From Reyranella sp. (GTDB taxonomy: Bacteria > Pseudomonadota > Alphaproteobacteria > Reyranellales > Reyranellaceae): a stretch of DNA of 5,055 bases. The notes under the pieces were generated by a model. It was not told the DNA's origin, ran no database searches, and saw only the letters and a list, made by a program, of their open reading frames with translations. Where the stretch lies: the NCBI GenBank assembly GCA_004296815.1, contig SCVT01000528.1, positions 1 through 5,055 on the forward strand, given 5' to 3'. The translations under genes and the position numbers were made by a program. Below are positions 1 through 5,055 of this stretch, in pieces; positions within the stretch are counted from its first letter, which is position 1, and every line of letters begins with the position of its first letter.

Positions 1-825
1 GACGTCGGCGCAGCCCTGCTGAGCGCGCTGCTGCACGCGGGCTGGAACGCCGCAGTGAAGGCCAACCACGATCCGGCACGGGCGATGACGGCGCAAATGC
101 TGCTGGGCGCGGTCCTGGTCGTGCCGGCGCTGCTGTGGTCAGGCCTGCCCGACCCTGCGGCGTGGCTCTGGATAGTGGCCTCCACCCTCATGAACGTGCT
201 CACGATCGCCGCACTCCTACGCGCCTACGAGTTGGGCGGGTTCGGCCTCGTCTATCCCGTCATGCGCGCGGTGGCGGTCCTGCTGGTCGTCCCGATGGCC
301 GCCGCCCTCACCGGAGAAAAGTTCGGCCCGGCGGTGCTGGCCGGCATCATCGTGATTGCTCTAGCGCTGGCCCTGCTCGCCCTCGACGCGGCGCGCGACC
401 GGACCGTTACCCCGAAGGCCCTCGCCTGGACGCTCGCGGCCGGCCTCGGCACGGCCGCTTACATCATGTGTGACGCGCAGGGCGTGCGCGCCGCTGGAAA
501 TCCCTGGGCCTACGGCTTCGTGGTCTCGATCACCAACGCCGCTGCCATGTGCTGGCGGCAACGGCAGGCGGGACCGCCCTGGCGCCAATTGAACGGACAG
601 TGGATCGCGGCACTCCCGACCGCTGTGGCTTCGATGGCATCATATCTGCTGATCCTGTGGGTCTGGAGTCATGCGCCGATCGCCCCGGCCGCCGCCTTGC
701 GCGACACCAGCTCGATCTTCGCAATCTTGATTGCCGTCATCTGGCTGAAAGAGCCTTTTACGCGGACACGGATCGTAGCCGTCTTGATGGCCGCCACGGC
801 GGTGCCGCTGCTTCGCCTCGGGTGA
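1..825 (+). CDS. DMT superfamily (EamA-domain) transporter, 5' end missing
   Basis: This is an inner-membrane protein of the drug/metabolite transporter type, with two EamA halves of about five transmembrane segments each. The frame is open from base 1, giving 274 visible residues. The family usually has about 280-300, so roughly 10-20 N-terminal residues are probably missing. A GTG at 55 could be called as the start, but the 18 codons before it encode a plausible first membrane segment with a HAGWN motif seen in this family, so the true start lies outside the window. In visible numbering, hydrophobic segments fall near residues 2-17, 30-49, 54-73, 80-103, 109-128, 140-157, 168-184, 201-222, 228-248 and 255-272. 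The first half ends its fourth segment with a Gly-Glu (105-106); the second half has the matching Leu-Lys-Glu (249-251) after ALRDTSSIFA, both typical EamA positions. A DAQGVR motif (158-163) follows segment six, as in many proteobacterial members. Substrate is unknown: members export amino acids, metabolites or drugs, and sequence alone does not tell. The gene converges on tamB with 10 bases between stop codons. Confidence 0.88.
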   Translation, partial: DVGAALLSALLHAGWNAAVKANHDPARAMTAQMLLGAVLVVPALLWSGLPDPAAWLWIVASTLMNVLTIAALLRAYELGGFGLVYPVMRAVAVLLVVPMAAALTGEKFGPAVLAGIIVIALALALLALDAARDRTVTPKALAWTLAAGLGTAAYIMCDAQGVRAAGNPWAYGFVVSITNAAAMCWRQRQAGPPWRQLNGQWIAALPTAVASMASYLLILWVWSHAPIAPAAALRDTSSIFAILIAVIWLKEPFTRTRIVAVLMAATAVPLLRLG

Positions 826-835
826 CCGGTAATCC
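826..835. other. Convergent 3' junction, 10-base gap
   Basis: The TGA stop of the transporter gene (823-825, + strand) and the TAG stop of tamB (836-838, - strand) are separated by only ten bases. I see no GC-rich stem followed by a T-run in the gap or in the flanking 40 bases on either side. The transcripts therefore probably run into the opposite gene and overlap at their 3' ends, or end by Rho. The gene ends are read directly from the sequence; the transcript overlap is inferred. Confidence 0.8.
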
Positions 836-3800
836 CTAGTAGTCCCACTCCATCTTGACGCCGACGCGGCCGTTGGAGTCGGCGCCGACGTCGCCCTCGA
901 GCTTCACGTTGTCGAGCACCTCGACCTGGACGACGCCGCGGCTCGAGGTGCCGGAGGCGCCCTGACGCGCGCCGACATAGACTCCTGGCGCCACGTAGCG
1001 GCCGGCCTCGACGGAGACCGAGCTCGCACCCGGTGCCGCGGCCGGGCCGCCCGATGAACTCGACGAGCCGACGTTCAGCCGGTCGAGCCCCAGCCCGCGG
1101 CGCAGACGGCCGACCACACTGTCGCCGGGCGAGTTGCCGGTGAGCTCGGCCAGCGCCTGGGCTACCTGCACCAGTTCGGTCCCGCTGAGACTCGATGCGG
1201 GCTTGCCGAAGATCAGCAGCGCCATCGCCTCGTCGGGCGGCAGCGCCGAGGTGATGGCAATGGCCGGTGCGCGGGCCGTGCCGGTAACGGCGATGCCGAC
1301 CGTGGTCGACTGCACGCTGGTGCTCGCCAGGAAGTCGAGCCGCGGATCGATCGAGTCAAGATTGTCGAGGGTGACGATACCGCGGCTGAAGGTGAGGCGG
1401 CGACTGCCCAGGGTGAACTCGCCCCGCCGCAGCGTCAGGCCGCCGACGACCGAGGGGGCAGCCGGCGTGCCGCCGACCTGCAGGCGCCCGCCCAACTCGG
1501 CATCGAGCCCGCGGCCGCGCACGAAGACGGCCCGCGGCGCCTCGATCGTGAGTGCAAGCCGGATCGGCGTGACGGTGGACGACGACGGCGGCCGGCGTTT
1601 CTGCCCCGGGGACTGGCTCGCGGCAGGCACAGATGCGCCGGGCCTGTTGATCTCGCGCACCTCGAGCGCGGGATAGTCCGCCGATTGCGCCGCTCCGACG
1701 GCGATCTCGGCGCGGTCGATGGTGATAGGCCCCGCGATATCGATGCCGCCCGCGGTCGAGCCAGTGACCTTGAGGTCGCTCGACACGGTGGCGACGAGAT
1801 CGGGTCGGTTGACCAGCAGCGCGCGACGGCTGGCGACGGCGAGATCGAGCCCCAACCCCTTCGCCCCGTCGAACCGCAAGCTGCCGCTCACCGTCACGCT
1901 GCCGCCACTACCGCTCTGGAACGCGAACCGCTGCACCTGCAACGTCTCGCCCTGCAGGATCAGGCGACCTTCACCGCCGCTTAGCCGCAGGCCCGACTCC
2001 GGCAGGGCAATGGCGCCGCCCACAAGATCGACGGTGCCGCTGCCGGAAATTTTTTCACCGCGGATGTCGAGCGCGAGGTTGGGCCGCACCGTACCGGCGA
2101 CGCCGCGGAGCTCGTTGCCCAGCAACGGCGCGAAAGGCGCAATATCGAGCGTCCCGGTGAGCGCGGCGGTGGCCGCGAGCGGCCCCGTGCCCTGGGGCAG
2201 CATGGCACTCGCCTTAAGCGCGAGCCGCGTCGCACCACCCGTGCCCACTGTCGCATCGACGGTTGCTTGACGCCCGACCAACGAGCCTTTGCCCTGCAGG
2301 AGAAGCGCCGGCAGCAGCGCAGCGTCCTTCCGGCGCAGCCTGAGGTTCGATGCCGCGTAGGTGGCGTCTATGCGCGGCGCCTCCATCGGCCCCTGGACGC
2401 GCAGCGTCGCCTGCAGCGCGCCGTCCAGGCCCGTGCCCGGCGCAAAGGCATCGATCAGCGACAGCGGCAGCGCCGCCAGCTCGAGCAGCAGGTCGCTTGC
2501 CACCGAATCGACCAAGCCGCGCACGGTGAGCCGCCCGCCGCCCAACCGCAATGTCGTGGGATCGATCGCGATGCGGCTACCAGCAATCGTCACCCGTGTT
2601 GGCGCGGCAAGTGCGATGGGAATGCCTTCGTGGCGACCTTCCAGGCGCGACAGCGCGATGCGGATCTGCTCGCCCGCGAACTCAGTCCTGGCGGCGATGT
2701 GGGCGCGCGTTCGCGCACCCGTGGCCTGCAAGCCAATATCGAGGCTGCTGCGGTCGCCTTTGACGCTGCCATCGAGGCCGCCGATACCAGCGACGCCTGC
2801 GATGCGGCTTGCCTTGAACGTGACGTCGGCCCTCGCGTTGCCCAGGGGTTCCGAGACCGTGCCACCAAGCTCCAGCGCGCCGATCGCCAGTCCGCTGCCC
2901 TGCAGATCGGCGCCCTGCAGCCGCACGTCGAGCCGCCCCGCCGGCGCCCCGGGATCGGCGCGCGCCTCGGCGTCGAACGAACCGGCAAGGCCGGCGCCGA
3001 GCAGGTCCGAGAGTTCCTGCAGGCGCGCCACCCGGAGCCGTGCGTGACCGGAGGTGCGCGCCTCGGTGACGGCGAGGTCGGTGACATCCAGCACCGCGCT
3101 CGCCCAATTTCCCTGGAAGGTGGGCACCACGATGCCGCCCGCCGCATCGCGCGCGAACCGCCCGCTCACCGACAGGGGCTGGTCCGCGAGATCACCGCTC
3201 GCCTCGACCGTGCCGCGCGCCGCACCCGTCGCCTCGAGGGTCGTGGTGGCGGCAAGTGATACTCGTCGTGATGCAAGTTGGCCGCGCCGGAGATCGCGCA
3301 ACTCGGCTTTCAGCTTGAGTTCGATCTCCTGGCCGAAGCCGACAGTGGCATTCGCCGTGAGGGCACCTTCCACCTCGGGCTGCAGCACGCCGAGTTTGGG
3401 CAGGTCAAGCGCGAGATCGAGCGTGCCGGCCGGGCCGCGACCACGACCAGACACGGTAAGCCCACCGCCTCCGCTGGCGACGCGCACGCCGGCGAGCGAC
3501 CATGACTCATCACGCTTCAGCGTCGCCGACCCCGCAAGGCTGACGGCGGGCGCCACAAGATCGTGCGGCACTCCCGGGACGCCGAAGTCGCCGAGCGTGC
3601 CCTGCCAGCCGAGCGCGAGAGCATCGGCCTCGCTGCGCATCGTGAAGTCGATCGTGGCGCTGCCCGTCAGCGGTTGTTCTGCAAATGCCGACAGGGGCGC
3701 GACGCTCGGCAGCGCAAGGTGGGCCTTGGCCTCGCCAATCCTTGTCGAGACGACGTAGGAACCAGTGGCCTTTACCGACGCGAGTGGCGAGCCGAGATCG

Positions 3801-5055
3801 AACGACTCGACCACGATCGCCCCGTCGCGCAACGCAAACCGCGAAGCGAGCGTCAGTCTGCCAGATGGCGGCAGGCGCGGATCAAGCGCCGCCAGCGCGA
3901 ATTCATCGGCGCTGCCCTCCAGCAGGATGGTGCCCGCAGGCCGGGTCGCAAGCGCACGCAGATCGGTCGTCGCCTGCAGGTGGAGGCCGCGCCAGCCGAC
4001 GCCGCCCAGCAGTGCGCCGAAGGCGCCGGGCTCAGTGGCATCCAGAGTGGCCGTGGCCTCAAGCCGGTCGCCGGCGCGGTCGTAGCGCCCCGAGGCGACG
4101 ATGCCGAGCGGCCCCGCGCCGAGCCTGGCCTGGGTCAAGGTCACGAGTGCCTCGTCGACAGTCGCGTCGACCGCAAGCGAGATCGGCCCGCGCGCGGCGT
4201 CGGCAAGCGGTCCGGGAGGCAGGCCGGGGCCGGCGGCTTCGAGCCGGATGGAGACGGTCGTGGCCACACCTTGCGGTTGCCACGTCGCGGTACCGTTGGC
4301 CTTGGCCGCATCGCCCGCCGAAAGAGAGAGCTCGGCGCTGCCTGCCGTCGCATCGCCCCGCGCCGCGAGCCTGAGGCCGACGCGGTCCAGTTCGGGCCTC
4401 TCCAGCAGCGTCGCCACCACGCCGCCGTGTCCTTCGTCGAGCGCGACCTCGCCATCGACGGTGCGCCGGCCGGCGTCGAAGCGGATGTCCACGGTGAGAT
4501 GTCCTGACCTGCCGTCGGTGCGATCACCCCTCAGGCGTAGCTTGCCCTCCGCCAGGTCGGCCGGCAGGAACGCGTTGCCGCCCAGTCGCCAGCGCGAGTT
4601 GGCACGCGCTGCGGCTACAATATGCAGATCGTCGACCGACAGCGCCTGCAGATCGACGCCAATCGGCAGATGCAGAGCCCCGCTTTCGGCCGAAGCGGCG
4701 TCTGCCGTTCTCGCTGCTTCAGGGGCGCGCAGAAAATCGATGCGGGCCGCCGACACATTCTCGATGCGCAGTCGACCCGACAGCAGCGACGAGAGCGACC
4801 ACTTCAGCCGCGCGTCGGCGACCGTGAGCCACGGCCCGCTCTGGTCGGCGAACTCGATCCGCGCCAGATGGAGGTCGGTCGGGAAGAATCCCGTGACACC
4901 GCCGAACTCGACGCGGCGGTCCCCCGTCGAGGCGGCGGCCGACAGGGCCGATGCCAGCACGCGCTGGCCGGGCGACGTCTGGAGGAACCCGAACACCAGC
5001 GCCAGCAGCGCCACCACGGCACCCGCCGAGACCAGCAGGAGGCGGCGCCCGCGCA
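836..5055 (-). CDS. tamB: TamB-family translocation/assembly module protein (DUF490), 5' end open at window edge
   Basis: TamB-family envelope protein, anchored in the inner membrane and spanning the periplasm as a beta-rich lipid-carrying groove. Known family roles are phospholipid transport to the outer membrane and, with the BamA-like protein TamA, insertion of some outer-membrane proteins. At least 1405 residues are visible; alphaproteobacterial members commonly run 1200-1500. Numbering below starts at the GTG at 5017. That GTG is probably internal: twelve further in-frame codons reach the edge and read RGRRLLLVSAGA, giving a basic stretch and hydrophobic anchor that continue through residue 13. 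Residues 34-100 carry the typical N-terminal pattern (GPWL 61-64, LKW 71-73, LRAPE 96-100). The middle is a long run of alternating-polarity beta strands, with AsmA/TamB-like repeats clearest at 851-1050. The C-terminal TamB domain spans about 1040-1393: VFVRGRGLDAELGG (1164-1177), DEAMALLIFGK (1262-1272), RRGLGLDRLNV (to 1316), GRYVAPGVYVG (1339-1349) and a final WDY with terminal aromatic residue. No cysteine is present. The partner tamA, if adjacent, would lie beyond the right edge. Family assignment is very sure; the exact start is not. Confidence 0.95.
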   Translation of the reverse strand, partial: RGRRLLLVSAGAVVALLALVFGFLQTSPGQRVLASALSAAASTGDRRVEFGGVTGFFPTDLHLARIEFADQSGPWLTVADARLKWSLSSLLSGRLRIENVSAARIDFLRAPEAARTADAASAESGALHLPIGVDLQALSVDDLHIVAAARANSRWRLGGNAFLPADLAEGKLRLRGDRTDGRSGHLTVDIRFDAGRRTVDGEVALDEGHGGVVATLLERPELDRVGLRLAARGDATAGSAELSLSAGDAAKANGTATWQPQGVATTVSIRLEAAGPGLPPGPLADAARGPISLAVDATVDEALVTLTQARLGAGPLGIVASGRYDRAGDRLEATATLDATEPGAFGALLGGVGWRGLHLQATTDLRALATRPAGTILLEGSADEFALAALDPRLPPSGRLTLASRFALRDGAIVVESFDLGSPLASVKATGSYVVSTRIGEAKAHLALPSVAPLSAFAEQPLTGSATIDFTMRSEADALALGWQGTLGDFGVPGVPHDLVAPAVSLAGSATLKRDESWSLAGVRVASGGGGLTVSGRGRGPAGTLDLALDLPKLGVLQPEVEGALTANATVGFGQEIELKLKAELRDLRRGQLASRRVSLAATTTLEATGAARGTVEASGDLADQPLSVSGRFARDAAGGIVVPTFQGNWASAVLDVTDLAVTEARTSGHARLRVARLQELSDLLGAGLAGSFDAEARADPGAPAGRLDVRLQGADLQGSGLAIGALELGGTVSEPLGNARADVTFKASRIAGVAGIGGLDGSVKGDRSSLDIGLQATGARTRAHIAARTEFAGEQIRIALSRLEGRHEGIPIALAAPTRVTIAGSRIAIDPTTLRLGGGRLTVRGLVDSVASDLLLELAALPLSLIDAFAPGTGLDGALQATLRVQGPMEAPRIDATYAASNLRLRRKDAALLPALLLQGKGSLVGRQATVDATVGTGGATRLALKASAMLPQGTGPLAATAALTGTLDIAPFAPLLGNELRGVAGTVRPNLALDIRGEKISGSGTVDLVGGAIALPESGLRLSGGEGRLILQGETLQVQRFAFQSGSGGSVTVSGSLRFDGAKGLGLDLAVASRRALLVNRPDLVATVSSDLKVTGSTAGGIDIAGPITIDRAEIAVGAAQSADYPALEVREINRPGASVPAASQSPGQKRRPPSSSTVTPIRLALTIEAPRAVFVRGRGLDAELGGRLQVGGTPAAPSVVGGLTLRRGEFTLGSRRLTFSRGIVTLDNLDSIDPRLDFLASTSVQSTTVGIAVTGTARAPAIAITSALPPDEAMALLIFGKPASSLSGTELVQVAQALAELTGNSPGDSVVGRLRRGLGLDRLNVGSSSSSGGPAAAPGASSVSVEAGRYVAPGVYVGARQGASGTSSRGVVQVEVLDNVKLEGDVGADSNGRVGVKMEWDY

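Noticed and set aside
55..57. GTG at 55 as the start of the transporter gene
   Set aside because: The frame stays open to base 1 and the preceding codons encode a plausible membrane segment with the HAGWN motif. Starting at 55 would delete the first transmembrane segment of a ten-segment fold.
878..889. Twelve-base perfect palindrome (gtcggcgccgac) near the end of tamB, as a possible operator or terminator stem
   Set aside because: It has no loop and no T-run, and it encodes conserved-type residues (VGAD) of the TamB C-terminus. Short GC palindromes are common by chance at this base composition.
2050..2055. Run of six A on the tamB coding strand as a possible slippage or programmed frameshift site
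   Set aside because: The run sits in codons GAA AAA ATT and does not form a canonical slippery heptamer in frame. One alternative frame stops at 1981-1983, soon after, and the zero frame matches TamB well on both sides.
2267..4507. Long open frames on the + strand opposite tamB (2267-3259, 330 codons; 3563-4507, 314 codons) as possible antisense genes
   Set aside because: Their translations are Arg/Ala/Gly/Gln-rich with no hydrophobic core, no recognisable domain and no ribosome binding site. Long open frames opposite a very GC-rich gene are expected, because stop codons are AT-rich. The opposite strand matches TamB along its full length.
4599..4621. TTGGCA and TACAAT on the + strand inside tamB, resembling a sigma-70 promoter for antisense transcription
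   Set aside because: The spacer is 11 bases rather than about 17, and there is no gene downstream on that strand for it to serve.
836..5055. An undescribed system (defence island, mobile element or novel RNA) hidden in the window
   Set aside because: Both genes belong to known families, codon use is uniform, and I saw no direct repeats, inverted terminal repeats, integrase or transposase fragments, or noncoding stretch large enough to hold one.

Overview
The window carries two protein genes that face each other and fill almost all of it. GC content is very high (clearly above 60% by eye), with strong G/C preference at third codon positions. The best-conserved stretches of the large gene resemble those of alphaproteobacterial homologues. 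I therefore infer a Gram-negative, high-GC proteobacterium, probably an alphaproteobacterium. Genus cannot be determined from the sequence.

Layout. Positions 1-825 (+) hold the 3' part of a gene for a DMT/EamA-type inner-membrane transporter; its start lies left of the window. After a 10-base gap, positions 836-5055 (-) hold a very large gene for a TamB-family (DUF490) protein, and its reading frame is still open at the right edge. The first codons visible there encode a basic stretch followed by a hydrophobic segment, as at a TamB N-terminus, so only one or a few codons may be missing. There is no gap longer than 10 bases between genes. I see no RNA gene, mobile element, CRISPR array, attachment site or convincing promoter or terminator.

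Function. TamB proteins are anchored in the inner membrane and span the periplasm as a long beta-rich groove. They work in outer-membrane biogenesis: lipid transport to the outer membrane and, with the BamA-like partner TamA, assembly of some outer-membrane proteins. In many proteobacteria tamA lies directly upstream of tamB, which here would be beyond the right edge. The transporter is convergent with tamB, so it is not in the same operon, and nothing seen links the two functionally.

This looks like an ordinary chromosomal housekeeping region. I found no evidence of an undescribed system. The second-look items concern details of the TamB protein (internal repeats, lack of cysteine, linkers, edge start) and the tight convergent gene junction.
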